Source of the DNA: Pseudomonas sp. C2B4
GTDB taxonomy: Bacteria; Pseudomonadota; Gammaproteobacteria; Pseudomonadales; Pseudomonadaceae
DNA: 64,000 nucleotides
Assembly: GCF_013359695.1 (NCBI RefSeq)
Contig: NZ_JABFMU010000018.1
Span: 38,819-102,818 of the forward strand
Direction: 5' to 3'
Both the position numbers and the translations under genes were made by a program. Positions 44,302 through 53,020 of the stretch are shown in pieces. The notes beneath the pieces were generated by a model, which had not been told where the DNA came from, did not search any database, and was given only the letters and a program-made list of their open reading frames with translations. How positions within the stretch are numbered: position 1 is the stretch's first letter; each line of letters starts with the position of its first letter.

Positions 44302-45483
44302 ATGCTTAGCGTCCAAGACCGTGCCATCGTCAAATCCACCGTGCCGCTGCTGGAAAGCGGTGGCGAAGCCCTGATCACTCATTTCTACCGGATGATGCTG
44401 TCCGAGTACCCGGAAGTCCGCCCGCTGTTCAACCAGGCCCACCAGGCCACCGGTGACCAGCCGCGTGCATTGGCCAACGGCGTGCTGATGTATGCGCGTC
44501 ACATCGACCAGCTCGACCAGTTGGGCGACCTGGTGGCCAAGATCATCAACAAGCACGTGGCCCTGCAGATTCTGCCGGAACACTACCCGATTGTCGGCAC
44601 CTGCCTGCTGCGTGCCATCGCCGAAGTATTGGGCGAAGAAATCGCCACCCCGGAAGTGATTGCGGCATGGGGCGCGGCTTACGGTCAACTGGCGGACATC
44701 CTGATCGGTGCCGAAACCAGCATCTACGACCAGAAGGAGCAGGCTCCCGGCGGCTGGCGCGGGGCGCGGGAATTCATCGTGGCGGCCAAAGTCGAGGAAA
44801 GCGCGGAAATCACCTCGTTCTACTTCGAACCGGTCGACAAAGGCCTGATTCTGGCGGCAGAGCCCGGTCAGTACATCGGCATGAAACTGATCCTCGATGG
44901 TGAGGAAATCCGTCGCAACTATTCGCTGTCGGCCCTGGCCAACAAAGGTCAGTACCGCATCAGCGTCAAGCGTGAAGAAGGCGGTCGTGCCTCCAACCAC
45001 CTGCATGATCAACTGCACGTGGGTTCGAGCATCCAGCTGTTCCCGCCATCGGGCGAGTTCACCCTGACCGCCAGCGACAAACCGCTGGTGCTGATCAGCG
45101 GCGGCGTCGGCATCACCCCGACCCTGGCGATGCTCGAAGCGGCGCTGGAAACCAAGCGGCCAGTGCACTTCATCCACTGCGCGCGCAACGGCAGCGTCCA
45201 TGCGTTCCGCGACTGGATCGACGGCTTGGCTGAGCGTCATCCGCAACTCAAGCGTTTCTACTGCTATGCCGAAGACGACGGTGTGAGCCCGGCGGCCCAC
45301 AAGGTCGGCCTGTTGAGCCAGGAGCAATTGGGCGAATGGCTGCCTGCCGAGCGCGACGTGGATGCTTACTTCCTGGGGCCAAAAGGCTTCATGGCAGCGA
45401 TCAAGCGTCACCTCAAGGCGCTGGGTGTGCCTGAAAAGCAAAGCCGTTACGAGTTCTTTGGGCCGGCTTCGGCGCTGGAGTAA
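44302..45483 (+). CDS. hmp: Flavohemoprotein (nitric oxide dioxygenase)
   Basis: The 393-residue protein has an N-terminal globin domain (about 1-140; heme-binding His in INKHVALQI), followed by an FAD-binding domain (RRNYSLSA) and an NAD-binding domain (LISGGVGITPTLAML). It converts NO to nitrate with NADH and O2. AGGAG lies eight bases before the ATG. It is under NorR and sigma54 control from the sites upstream. Confidence 0.95.
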   Translation: MLSVQDRAIVKSTVPLLESGGEALITHFYRMMLSEYPEVRPLFNQAHQATGDQPRALANGVLMYARHIDQLDQLGDLVAKIINKHVALQILPEHYPIVGTCLLRAIAEVLGEEIATPEVIAAWGAAYGQLADILIGAETSIYDQKEQAPGGWRGAREFIVAAKVEESAEITSFYFEPVDKGLILAAEPGQYIGMKLILDGEEIRRNYSLSALANKGQYRISVKREEGGRASNHLHDQLHVGSSIQLFPPSGEFTLTASDKPLVLISGGVGITPTLAMLEAALETKRPVHFIHCARNGSVHAFRDWIDGLAERHPQLKRFYCYAEDDGVSPAAHKVGLLSQEQLGEWLPAERDVDAYFLGPKGFMAAIKRHLKALGVPEKQSRYEFFGPASALE

Positions 45484-45491
45484 ACATCAGC

Positions 45492-45515
45492 GGCGACTCG
45501 GGAGACCGAGTCGCC
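45492..45515 (+). terminator. Hairpin after hmp
   Basis: GGCGACTCGG (45492-45501) pairs with CCGAGTCGCC (45506-45515) around GAGA. No T-run follows, but the stem is strong. Confidence 0.55.
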
Positions 45516-45518
45516 CTC

Positions 45519-45612
45519 TTCGCGAGCAGGCTCGCTCCCACAAGGGATCTTCAGCGAACACAGGCGTTGTGCCTGGCGCAGATCCACTGTGGGAGCGAGC
45601 CTGCTCGCGAAT
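45519..45612. repeat. REP doublet
   Basis: Inverse copy CGCGAGCAGGCTCGCTCCCA and forward copy GTGGGAGCGAGCCTGCTCGC flank a 40-bp spacer downstream of hmp. Confidence 0.9.
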
Positions 45613-45773
45613 GCCACACCACGGTTTAAATTCCTGAAAACCGCTCGAAAGTTAATCCCTTCTTAACCCGCCTATCGTCTATTCCCCACGACATCCCGCC
45701 AACACGGCCAGGCTCTCCAAGAGCAGACTCAGCGTGTAGACTGGCGGGCAATCGAATCTTGAAGGGAAACGCG

Positions 45774-46283
45774 ATGAGCGAGGAAACAATGCGATTGGGG
45801 CGTGAGCGGCGCTATCTGGTGTTGCTGGGCATTATCTGCCTGGCACTGATCGGCGGCGCGCTGTACATGCAAATCGTCCTGGGCGAGGCGCCATGCCCGC
45901 TGTGTATCCTGCAACGTTATGCCCTGCTGTTGATCGCGATCTTCGCCTTTATCGGCGCGGCCACGCGCAGCCGTCGCAGCCTCACGGTGTTTGAGACCCT
46001 GGTGGTGATCTGCGCGCTGGCAGGCGTCGGGGTGGCGGGGCATCACGTCTATACGCAGTTCTATCCCGCCGTCAGTTGCGGCATCGATGTGTTGCAACCG
46101 ATCGTCGATGGCTTGCCGCTGGCGAAGATCTTCCCGCTGGGCTTCCGGGTCGATGGTTTCTGCTCCACGCCATACCCGCCCATCCTCGGTTTGTCCCTGG
46201 CGCAGTGGGCGCTGCTTGCCTTTGTGCTGGTGGTGATACTGGTGCCGCTGCTCACAATACGTAACCGCAAAGCGCTGCGCTGA
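45774..46283 (+). CDS. dsbB: Disulfide bond formation protein B
   Basis: The 169-residue membrane protein has four predicted helices, a first periplasmic CPLC pair (residues about 43-46) and later cysteines in VSCGIDVL and GFCSTPYPP, the second redox pair. It reoxidises DsbA using ubiquinone. ATG 45774 has GAAGGG suitably upstream; the ATG at 45759 is less likely. It is followed by a perfect terminator. Confidence 0.95.
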   Translation: MSEETMRLGRERRYLVLLGIICLALIGGALYMQIVLGEAPCPLCILQRYALLLIAIFAFIGAATRSRRSLTVFETLVVICALAGVGVAGHHVYTQFYPAVSCGIDVLQPIVDGLPLAKIFPLGFRVDGFCSTPYPPILGLSLAQWALLAFVLVVILVPLLTIRNRKALR

Positions 46284-46316
46284 GATCCTCGGCAAACGCG
46301 CACAGGCAGCAAAAAA

Positions 46317-46351
46317 CGCCCCGGTCCTCCAGCAGAGGACCGGGGCGTTTT
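46317..46351 (+). terminator. Strong intrinsic terminator after dsbB
   Basis: CGCCCCGGTCCTC (46317-46329) pairs perfectly with GAGGACCGGGGCG (46335-46347), followed by TTTT. Confidence 0.9.
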
Positions 46352-46601
46352 GCATTTTCAGAGGCCAGGTAAAAAGTCCGTGATGTGCGGCAAAGAAGGG
46401 TGCGACAGGTGTGCGACATGTTGTCACATCTTGAGTGTCGCACCTTCTTTCACCGCCGCGGATTGGTACGTGATCGCGCAAGGAAATTGGCCTGATTTTC
46501 AGGCGGGCGATTTGACTGATGCCAGGCTGGAGCAGGCAGTTTTAACAGCGCCTGGCGATTTGCCAGAGCCCTTGTCACATGGGGGCTATAGCCAGGTTTG
46601 A
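46350..46601 (+). CDS. Doubtful ORF in the dsbB-cyoA gap
   Basis: An 83-codon frame reads PSFTAADWYVIAQGNWPDF in its second half. It matches nothing I recognise and lacks a convincing ribosome-binding site, and its first part overlaps the dsbB terminator. It may be a fragment of a lost gene. Confidence 0.25.
   Translation: MHFQRPGKKSVMCGKEGCDRCATCCHILSVAPSFTAADWYVIAQGNWPDFQAGDLTDARLEQAVLTAPGDLPEPLSHGGYSQV
46392..46450. repeat. Inverted repeat with tgcgaca units
   Basis: AAAGAAGGG-TGCGACA (46392-46407) is matched by the inverse TGTCGCACCTTCTTT (46436-46450), a 15-bp arm with one extra base. The loop contains further GTGCGACA and TTGTCACA units. The element does not resemble the REP families in this window. 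Confidence 0.6.
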
Positions 46602-46841
46602 GGCAGGTTGTCGGCTTGCGATGCTGTCTGAAATACGGATGAAAGACCTACTATTTTTGGTGTTTTTGTTGAGAATAAATCTCGATAAGATGCGCCACTT
46701 TTACAGGTTCCGCGAAGCATTGTTGCGGCTTGGGATATAAATTATTTCGGGATGAGACATGGTTTATAAAACGTTACATATCTACAATCGCCCGCACTGA
46801 AAATCCCGACGCTGCTCACCCTCGCTGAGGAGCATGAGCAG

Positions 46842-46958
46842 ATGCAGGGTGTCGAGAAGCCAAGGTGGTTTCATGCGACTCCAGGTGTCGGTGCCTCCAA
46901 CTATCCGCACCAAATGGAATTGGTCTGTAACAAGGCCTTTGACCACGAATTCGAATAA
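46842..46958 (+). CDS. Small ORF upstream of cyoA, in frame with it
   Basis: A 38-codon frame starts at ATG 46842 with GAGGAG nine bases upstream and ends at TAA 46956-46958. The same frame then stays open into cyoA at 47112. The product is unknown. It may be a leader ORF or, with the open stretch after it, the trace of a decayed gene. The rest of 46602-46841 is AT-rich and holds nothing I can assign. Confidence 0.3.
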   Translation: MQGVEKPRWFHATPGVGASNYPHQMELVCNKAFDHEFE

Positions 46959-47111
46959 GAACTCAACGCTAGCTCAGGATTTGTCGAAACGCGTCTGACG
47001 CTCGACGGGCCAGCCCTTATTCAATCCAAGAAAAATGCCAACCCTTGGCAGGGTGAAGTGTTGGCGATCAAAACCCAACTGCATGGCGCAAGCTGCTTTA
47101 GAGGTCGTGAG

Positions 47112-48047
47112 ATGATTAAAAACAGGTACCCCAGACTACTAGGCTTATTGCCGCTGATCGGCACGCTGTTGCTGTCAGGCTGCAACATGACCTTGCTCAA
47201 TCCCAAGGGCCAGGTCGGCCTGGATGAGCGAAACCTGATCATCACCGCAACGCTGCTGATGCTGTTGGTCGTGATTCCGGTCATCGTGATGACCTTCCTG
47301 TTCGCCTGGAAATACCGCGCGTCCAACACCAGCGCTACCTACACGCCGAAGTGGAACCACTCCACCAAGATCGAGATCGCGGTGTGGGCTGTGCCAATCA
47401 TGATCATCATTGCCCTGGGTTACGTGACCTACAAGTCGACCCACGCCCTGGACCCGTACAAGCCGCTGGAATCCGACGTCAAGCCGGTGACCATCGAAGT
47501 GGTCGCGCTGGACTGGAAGTGGCTGTTCATCTATCCGGAACAAGGCATTGCCACGGTCAACAAGATCGTGTTCCCGGCGCACACGCCGATCAACTTCCGC
47601 ATTACCTCTGACGCGGTGATGAACTCGTTCTTCATCCCGGCGCTGGGTGGCCAGATCTACGCGATGGCGGGCATGCAGACCAAGCTGCACCTGATCGCCA
47701 ACGAGAACGCTGAAATGGACGGTATCTCCGCCAACTACAGCGGTGCCGGCTTCACCGGTATGAAATTCAAAGCGACCGCAACGACCCAGGAAGAATTCGA
47801 CGCCTGGGTAAGTGAAGTCAAAAAGGCACCTAAAAAGCTTGAACAGGCTGAATACGCAGCTCTTGCCAAGCAGAGCCAGAACAACCCAGTCGAGCTCTAC
47901 TCCTCGGTTACACCGAACCTGTTCCAGACCATCGTCGACAAGTACGAAGGCATGAAACCAGGTCCGAAAGTGCACCACGAGAAGAAAGAGAAAGAAGTGG
48001 CCGCTACGGACATGAACTCGCATTCAGCTGCCGGGGCAGAGGAGTAA
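47112..48047 (+). CDS. cyoA: Cytochrome bo3 ubiquinol oxidase subunit II
   Basis: The 311-residue protein has a lipoprotein signal peptide ([10 protein letters not shown]), two membrane helices, and the cupredoxin-like periplasmic domain ([17 protein letters not shown]) lacking CuA ligands, as in quinol oxidases. It is the first gene of cyoABCDE. The C-terminus is Lys/Glu-rich and ends AAGAEE. The ATG at 47112 is preceded by GAGGT. Confidence 0.95.
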   Translation: MIKNRYPRLLGLLPLIGTLLLSGCNMTLLNPKGQVGLDERNLIITATLLMLLVVIPVIVMTFLFAWKYRASNTSATYTPKWNHSTKIEIAVWAVPIMIIIALGYVTYKSTHALDPYKPLESDVKPVTIEVVALDWKWLFIYPEQGIATVNKIVFPAHTPINFRITSDAVMNSFFIPALGGQIYAMAGMQTKLHLIANENAEMDGISANYSGAGFTGMKFKATATTQEEFDAWVSEVKKAPKKLEQAEYAALAKQSQNNPVELYSSVTPNLFQTIVDKYEGMKPGPKVHHEKKEKEVAATDMNSHSAAGAEE

Positions 48048-48050
48048 ACG

Positions 48051-50081
48051 ATGTTTGGTAAATTAAGTTGGGAAGCGGTCCCGTTCCACGAGCCGATCGT
48101 GATGGTGACCATCGCCATGATCGCGCTTGGTGGCGTGGCACTGTTCGCTGCAATCACCTACTTCAAGAAGTGGACGTACCTGTGGACCGAGTGGCTGACG
48201 TCGGTCGACCACAAGAAAATCGGCGTGATGTACATCATCGTCGCCATGGTCATGCTGCTGCGCGGTTTTGCCGACGCCATCATGATGCGTACCCAGCTGG
48301 CCATGGCCACCGAGGGTTCGCCTGGCTACCTGCCACCTGAACACTATGACCAGATCTTCACCGCTCACGGTGTGATCATGATCATCTTCATGGCGATGCC
48401 ATTCTTCACCGGCCTGATGAACCTTGCAGTGCCGCTGCAGATCGGTGCGCGTGACGTTGCCTACCCGTTCCTGAACTCCCTGAGCTTCTGGCTGCTGGTT
48501 TCCGGCGTGGTGCTGATCAACCTGTCCCTGGGCGTCGGCGAATTCGCCAAGACCGGTTGGGTTGCCTATCCGCCGCTGTCGGGCCTGCAATACAGCCCGG
48601 GCGTGGGGATGGATTACTACATCTGGGCGCTACAGCTATCGGGTCTGGGGACAACGCTGACGGGGGTCAACTTCCTGGCCACCGTGCTGAAAATGCGTAC
48701 CCCTGGCATGAAGCTGATGGACATGCCGATCTTCACCTGGACCTGCACCTGGGCCAACGTCCTGATCGTGGCTTCGTTCCCGATCCTGACCGCTACCCTG
48801 GCGCTGCTGACGCTTGACCGTTACATGGATTTCCACATTTTCACCAATGAACTTGGTGGCAATCCGATGATGTACGTCAACCTGTTCTGGGCTTGGGGCC
48901 ACCCTGAGGTTTACATCCTGATCCTGCCGGCGTTCGGTATCTTCTCCGAAGTCATCTCGACTTTCTCGGGCAAGAAACTGTTCGGCCACCACTCGATGAT
49001 CTACGCATCGGGCGCGATCTCGATCCTGGGCTTCATGGTTTGGCTGCACCACTTCTTCACCATGGGTTCGGGTGCCAGCGTCAACGCCTTCTTCGGTCTG
49101 GCGACAATGCTGATTTCCATCCCGACGGGTGTGAAGCTATTCAACTGGCTGTTCACCATCTACCAGGGCCGTCTGCGCTTCACCAGCCAGGTGATGTGGA
49201 CCCTGGGCTTCATGGTGACCTTCGCCATCGGCGGCATGACCGGCGTACTGCTGGCCATCCCGGGTGCTGACTTCGTTCTGCACAACAGCCTGTTCGTGAT
49301 CGCGCACTTCCACAACGTGATCATCGGCGGCGCGGTATTCGGCTACATCGCAGGCTTCGGCTTCTACTTCCCTAAAGCGTTCGGCTTCAAGCTGCACGAA
49401 GGTTGGGGCAAGGCAGCGTTCTGGTTCTGGATCACCGGCTTCTTCGTTGCGTTCATGCCGCTCTATGTACTGGGCTTCATGGGCATGACCCGTCGTCTGA
49501 ACGCCACCACCAACCCTGAGTGGGTACCGTACCTGTACGTTGCCATGTTCGGTGCGGTGATGATCGCCGTGGGTATCGCTTGCCAGCTGATCCAGCTCTA
49601 CGTGAGTGTGCGTGACCGCAACAAGCCAGAGAACATGTGCGAACACGGCGACCCGTGGAATGCCCATACCCTGGAATGGTCGACTTCGTCGCCACCACCG
49701 TTCTACAACTTCGCCGTGTTGCCAAAAGCCGACGTGGTCGATCCGTTCACCGAAGCCAAGGAAAACGGTACGGCGTACAAGGCCCCGGCCAAGTACCAAC
49801 CGATCCACATGCCAAACAACACCGCCACTGGTGTGGTCATGGGCGCACTGTTGACCGTGTTCGGTTTCGCGATGATCTGGCACATCTGGTGGCTGGCAAT
49901 CGCTAGCCTGGCCGGCACCGTGATCTACTTCGTGATCCACGCGGCCCGTGATGATCAAGGCTACTACGTGCCGGTCGACGTGATCGAACGCATCGAAGCC
50001 GAGCAGCACAAGCGTCTGGTAGCGGCCGGGAAAGTCCCAGCCACCGCCACCCGTGTTGAAACCTCGTTGGAACAGGCTTAA
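48051..50081 (+). CDS. cyoB: Cytochrome bo3 ubiquinol oxidase subunit I
   Basis: The 676-residue catalytic subunit has the heme-copper oxidase signatures: [11 protein letters not shown] (heme b histidine), [14 protein letters not shown] (CuB histidine and cross-linked Tyr), HHFFTMGS and the C-terminal [17 protein letters not shown] heme ligands. It oxidises ubiquinol and reduces O2 to water while pumping protons. It starts three bases after cyoA. Confidence 0.97.
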   Translation: MFGKLSWEAVPFHEPIVMVTIAMIALGGVALFAAITYFKKWTYLWTEWLTSVDHKKIGVMYIIVAMVMLLRGFADAIMMRTQLAMATEGSPGYLPPEHYDQIFTAHGVIMIIFMAMPFFTGLMNLAVPLQIGARDVAYPFLNSLSFWLLVSGVVLINLSLGVGEFAKTGWVAYPPLSGLQYSPGVGMDYYIWALQLSGLGTTLTGVNFLATVLKMRTPGMKLMDMPIFTWTCTWANVLIVASFPILTATLALLTLDRYMDFHIFTNELGGNPMMYVNLFWAWGHPEVYILILPAFGIFSEVISTFSGKKLFGHHSMIYASGAISILGFMVWLHHFFTMGSGASVNAFFGLATMLISIPTGVKLFNWLFTIYQGRLRFTSQVMWTLGFMVTFAIGGMTGVLLAIPGADFVLHNSLFVIAHFHNVIIGGAVFGYIAGFGFYFPKAFGFKLHEGWGKAAFWFWITGFFVAFMPLYVLGFMGMTRRLNATTNPEWVPYLYVAMFGAVMIAVGIACQLIQLYVSVRDRNKPENMCEHGDPWNAHTLEWSTSSPPPFYNFAVLPKADVVDPFTEAKENGTAYKAPAKYQPIHMPNNTATGVVMGALLTVFGFAMIWHIWWLAIASLAGTVIYFVIHAARDDQGYYVPVDVIERIEAEQHKRLVAAGKVPATATRVETSLEQA

Positions 50082-50084
50082 ACC

Positions 50085-50705
50085 ATGTCGAACTTAGTGA
50101 CCAATGTTGGACACGCCCATGACCATGGGCACGATGACCACCACCACGACACGGGCGAGATGACCGTATTCGGTTTCTGGCTCTACCTGATGACCGACTG
50201 CATTCTGTTTGCGTCGATCTTCGCAGCGTACGCGGTACTGGTTAACAACGTAGCGGGTGGCCCGTCGGGCCACGACATCTTCGAACTGCCCTACGTGCTG
50301 GGCGAAACCGCTCTGCTGCTGTTCAGTTCGATCACCTACGGCTTCGCCATGCTGGCGTTCTTCCGTGGCAACAAGAAGCAGGTCCTGGGCTGGCTGGCCC
50401 TGACCTTCCTGTTCGGTGCCGGCTTCATCGGCATGGAAATCAACGAGTTCCACGTGTTGATCTCCGAGGGCTACGGCCCTAGCCGTTCGGGCTTCCTGTC
50501 CGCGTTCTTCACCCTGGTGGGTACCCACGGTCTGCACGTGACCAGCGGCCTGATCTGGATGGCGATCATGATGTATCAGGTGCAGAAAAACGGCCTGACG
50601 GCGACCAACAAGACCCGTCTGAGCTGCCTGAGCCTGTTCTGGCACTTCCTGGACGTCGTGTGGATCTGCGTATTCACCGTTGTTTATCTGATGGGGACTA
50701 TGTAA
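50085..50705 (+). CDS. cyoC: Cytochrome bo3 ubiquinol oxidase subunit III
   Basis: The 206-residue protein has five membrane helices. Its His-rich N-terminus ([15 protein letters not shown]) is typical of pseudomonad CyoC, and FYLHGLH-like [14 protein letters not shown] is the subunit III signature. It stabilises the oxidase. The gene starts three bases after cyoB. Confidence 0.95.
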   Translation: MSNLVTNVGHAHDHGHDDHHHDTGEMTVFGFWLYLMTDCILFASIFAAYAVLVNNVAGGPSGHDIFELPYVLGETALLLFSSITYGFAMLAFFRGNKKQVLGWLALTFLFGAGFIGMEINEFHVLISEGYGPSRSGFLSAFFTLVGTHGLHVTSGLIWMAIMMYQVQKNGLTATNKTRLSCLSLFWHFLDVVWICVFTVVYLMGTM

Positions 50706-51044
50706 ATGGCTAACGCTCATTCCCACAATGGCCACGACGACGGCAGCCACGGCAGCGTCAAGTCCTACGGCATTGGCTTCATCCTGTCGGTCATCCTGAC
50801 CCTGATTCCGTTCGGTCTGGTGATGTACCCGACGCTGCCGAAGTCGATCACTCTGTTGATCGTCGTGGCTTTCGCCGTGATCCAGGTGCTGGTGCACCTG
50901 GTGTACTTCCTGCACCTGGATCGTTCGCAGGCGCAGCGTAACAACGTGATTGCGTTTGTCTTTGCCGCGATCGTGATTGCCCTGCTGGTTGGTCTGTCGA
51001 TCTGGATCATGTTCAGCATCCACACGTTCATGATGGCGAAGTGA
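50706..51044 (+). CDS. cyoD: Cytochrome bo3 ubiquinol oxidase subunit IV
   Basis: The 112-residue protein has three hydrophobic helices and HLVYFLHLDRSQAQRNN, the CyoD signature. It begins directly after the cyoC stop and assists oxidase assembly. Confidence 0.95.
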   Translation: MANAHSHNGHDDGSHGSVKSYGIGFILSVILTLIPFGLVMYPTLPKSITLLIVVAFAVIQVLVHLVYFLHLDRSQAQRNNVIAFVFAAIVIALLVGLSIWIMFSIHTFMMAK

Positions 51045-51055
51045 GGTAAATCCGC

Positions 51056-51943
51056 ATGTCCTTCAAGCACTTTATCCAAATCACCAAACCGGGGATCATT
51101 TTCGGTAACGTGCTTTCTGTGGCAGGCGGATTTTTCCTGGCCTCCAAAGGGCATGTCGATCTGGCCATCTTTCTGGCCGCCATGATCGGCACGTCCCTGG
51201 TGGTTGCCTCCGGTTGCGTGTTCAACAACTGCATCGACCGCGACATCGACCTGAAGATGGAGCGCACCAAGAACCGGGTGCTGGTCCAGGGCCTCATCTC
51301 CCTGAAACTGGCCCTGGCCTATGCGACCGTCCTGGGTGTTGCCGGCGTTGCCCTGTTGTACACGGTGGCCAACCCGTTGGCCGCGTTGTTCGCGGTGATC
51401 GGTTTCGTCATCTACGTCGGCTTCTACAGCCTGTACCTCAAGCGCAAGTCGGTTCACGGCACGCTGGTGGGCAGCCTGTCGGGCGCCATGCCGCCGGTGA
51501 TCGGCTACGTCGCGGTGAGCAACACCTTCGACATGGCCGCGCTGACCCTGCTGGTGATGTTCAGCCTGTGGCAGATGCCGCATTCCTACGCCATCGCGAT
51601 CTTCCGCTTCAACGATTACCTGGCCGCATCGATTCCGGTGCTGCCAGTGAAGCGCGGGATTCAAGTGGCCAAGAAGCACATCCTGATCTACATCCTGGCC
51701 TTCCTCGTGGCGACCTTGATGCTGACCTTCAGCGGCTATGCCGGCATGAGCTACCTCGCCGTCGCCGCGGCCATGGGCATGTACTGGCTGTACATGGCCT
51801 GGACCGGCTACAAGGCAGTGGATGACACGGTCTGGGCACGCAAGCTGTTCGTGTTCTCGATCTTCACCATTACCGCGTTGAGCGTGATGATGTCCCTGGA
51901 CTTCAAAGTGCCGACCGAGTTGCTGCTGACGTACGCGCCTTAA
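51056..51943 (+). CDS. cyoE: Protoheme IX farnesyltransferase
   Basis: The 295-residue membrane prenyltransferase contains the Asp-rich [19 protein letters not shown] motif for prenyl diphosphate binding and about eight helices. It makes heme O for the bo3 oxidase. It lies 11 bp after cyoD and ends the operon before an intrinsic terminator. Confidence 0.97.
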   Translation: MSFKHFIQITKPGIIFGNVLSVAGGFFLASKGHVDLAIFLAAMIGTSLVVASGCVFNNCIDRDIDLKMERTKNRVLVQGLISLKLALAYATVLGVAGVALLYTVANPLAALFAVIGFVIYVGFYSLYLKRKSVHGTLVGSLSGAMPPVIGYVAVSNTFDMAALTLLVMFSLWQMPHSYAIAIFRFNDYLAASIPVLPVKRGIQVAKKHILIYILAFLVATLMLTFSGYAGMSYLAVAAAMGMYWLYMAWTGYKAVDDTVWARKLFVFSIFTITALSVMMSLDFKVPTELLLTYAP

Positions 51944-51961
51944 GCGTCGGATGCTGTAAAG

Positions 51962-51998
51962 AAAAACCCCGCCCTTGAGAGAAGGTGCGGGGTTTTTT
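51962..51998 (+). terminator. Terminator of cyo operon, copy 1 of a duplicated segment
   Basis: AACCCCGC (51965-51972) pairs with GCGGGGTT (51987-51994), followed by a T-run. The surrounding 63 bp recur after the toxin-antitoxin genes. Confidence 0.9.
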
Positions 51999-52028
51999 GT
52001 TGGGGGATTTTCTGGTGCGCCGAGTTGC
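51966..52028 (+). repeat. Direct repeat flanking the toxin-antitoxin cassette, left copy
   Basis: About 63 bp, from ACCCCGCCCTT through GTTG...GATTTTCT to GAGTTGC, matches the segment at 52774-52835 at about 85% identity. Confidence 0.8.
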
Positions 52029-52067
52029 CAGGACAGTTCGTCAGGTAGATGACTCGTTGGTTGCCTG

Positions 52068-52090
52068 ACTATAGGCAAATTGCCTATAGT
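52068..52090. promoter_or_regulatory. 23-bp perfect palindrome at the toxin-antitoxin promoter
   Basis: Arms ACTATAGGCAA and TTGCCTATAGT flank one central base and end seven bases before the toxin start codon. TATAGT may double as the -10 element. This is the expected autoregulatory operator for a HigA-type antitoxin. Confidence 0.8.
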
Positions 52091-52096
52091 TTTACG

Positions 52097-52441
52097 ATGA
52101 GAACTGTATTCTTTGAGACCTCTTCCTTCACTGCCACCGTTGGCAATTATCTGACGGACGATGAGTATCGTGCACTGCAAACTCATATGCAGCTGAATCC
52201 GCAGGCGGGGGATGTCATGCCTCGAACAGGTGGCTTCCGAAAACTGCGCTGGGCGGATGGGCGTCGAGGTAAAGGCAGGCGAGGTGGCTTGCGGGTTATC
52301 TATTATTGGCTTATGAATGATGGCCAGTTCTGGATGTTTGCAATTTATGACAAAGATGAGCTTGAGAATTTGACCGCTGACCAAGAGAAGGCGCTCAAGA
52401 AAGCCATAGAGACAGAATTGAAAGTACGAGGTACCCCATGA
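52097..52441 (+). CDS. RelE/HigB-type toxin (type II toxin-antitoxin)
   Basis: The 114-residue basic protein shows the RelE/HigB core: FRKLRWADGRRGKGRRGGLRVIYYW with the catalytic-type Arg and Tyr residues, then IYDKDELENLTADQEKALKKAIE. It is likely a ribosome-dependent mRNA interferase. The toxin comes first and the antitoxin second, the HigBA order. Start ATG 52097 follows the palindromic operator; the antitoxin ATG overlaps the toxin stop by four bases. Confidence 0.85.
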   Translation: MRTVFFETSSFTATVGNYLTDDEYRALQTHMQLNPQAGDVMPRTGGFRKLRWADGRRGKGRRGGLRVIYYWLMNDGQFWMFAIYDKDELENLTADQEKALKKAIETELKVRGTP

Positions 52442-52752
52442 AAAAACGCGACCTGTTTGCAGAATTGATGCAGGGCGTTGATGAGATGGCGGCTCAGCGC
52501 GAAGGCAAGATTACATTGCGCAACACGTCCATTGAGGACATCCCGGCTCCTGAGGTGGGGGCGCAAGAGATCGTTGCGCTACGGGAAAAGCTACACATGT
52601 CCCAAGCTGTTTTCGCCAAGCGGATTCGAACGAGTCCCAGCACCTTGAGAAATTGGGAGCAGGAAAAATCCAAGCCTAATGCTCAGGCGGCCTTGTTGAT
52701 CAGGTTGGTGGAAAAATTTCCGGATATGGTTGATCGATTGGCAGCCGTTTAG
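52438..52752 (+). CDS. XRE-family antitoxin
   Basis: The 104-residue protein has a helix-turn-helix at about 42-95 (EIVALREKLHMSQAVFAKRIRTS, TLRNWEQEKSKPN) and an N-terminal extension that probably wraps the toxin. It neutralises the toxin and represses the operon at the upstream palindrome. It starts inside the toxin stop (ATGA). Confidence 0.9.
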   Translation: MKKRDLFAELMQGVDEMAAQREGKITLRNTSIEDIPAPEVGAQEIVALREKLHMSQAVFAKRIRTSPSTLRNWEQEKSKPNAQAALLIRLVEKFPDMVDRLAAV

Positions 52753-52773
52753 TCGAGTCATCGAAAGCCCGAG

Positions 52774-52835
52774 ACCCCGCCCTTCGAGAGAAGAGTGGGG
52801 TTTTTTGTTGAGGATTTTCTAGTGGATCGAGTTGC
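52774..52835 (+). repeat. Direct repeat flanking the toxin-antitoxin cassette, right copy (contains terminator)
   Basis: Copy 2 of the 51966-52028 segment. Its hairpin ACCCCGCCCTT...AGTGGGG is followed by TTTTTT and so also terminates the antitoxin gene. Confidence 0.8.
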
Positions 52836-52837
52836 TT

Positions 52838-52998
52838 CATTCGCGAGCAGGCTCGCTCCCACAATGATTCAACGTTGCCGGCAATTTTCGAGCATGACGC
52901 TGATCCCCTGTGGGAGCGAGCCTGCTCGCGAAGGCGGTGTGTCTGGCGACATTGATGCTGGATGTGACGGCCTCTTCGCGAGCAGGCTCGCTCCCACA
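52838..52998. repeat. REP triplet
   Basis: Three REP units: inverse at 52841-52862, forward at 52909-52932, inverse at about 52976-52998. It lies between the cassette and the MocR gene. Confidence 0.9.
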
Positions 52999-53020
52999 GG
53001 GTTTTGTGGTGGTCAGTTAT

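Noticed and set aside
52838..52998. CRISPR-like array from repeated units
   Set aside because: Units are inverted, irregularly spaced REP elements without uniform spacers.
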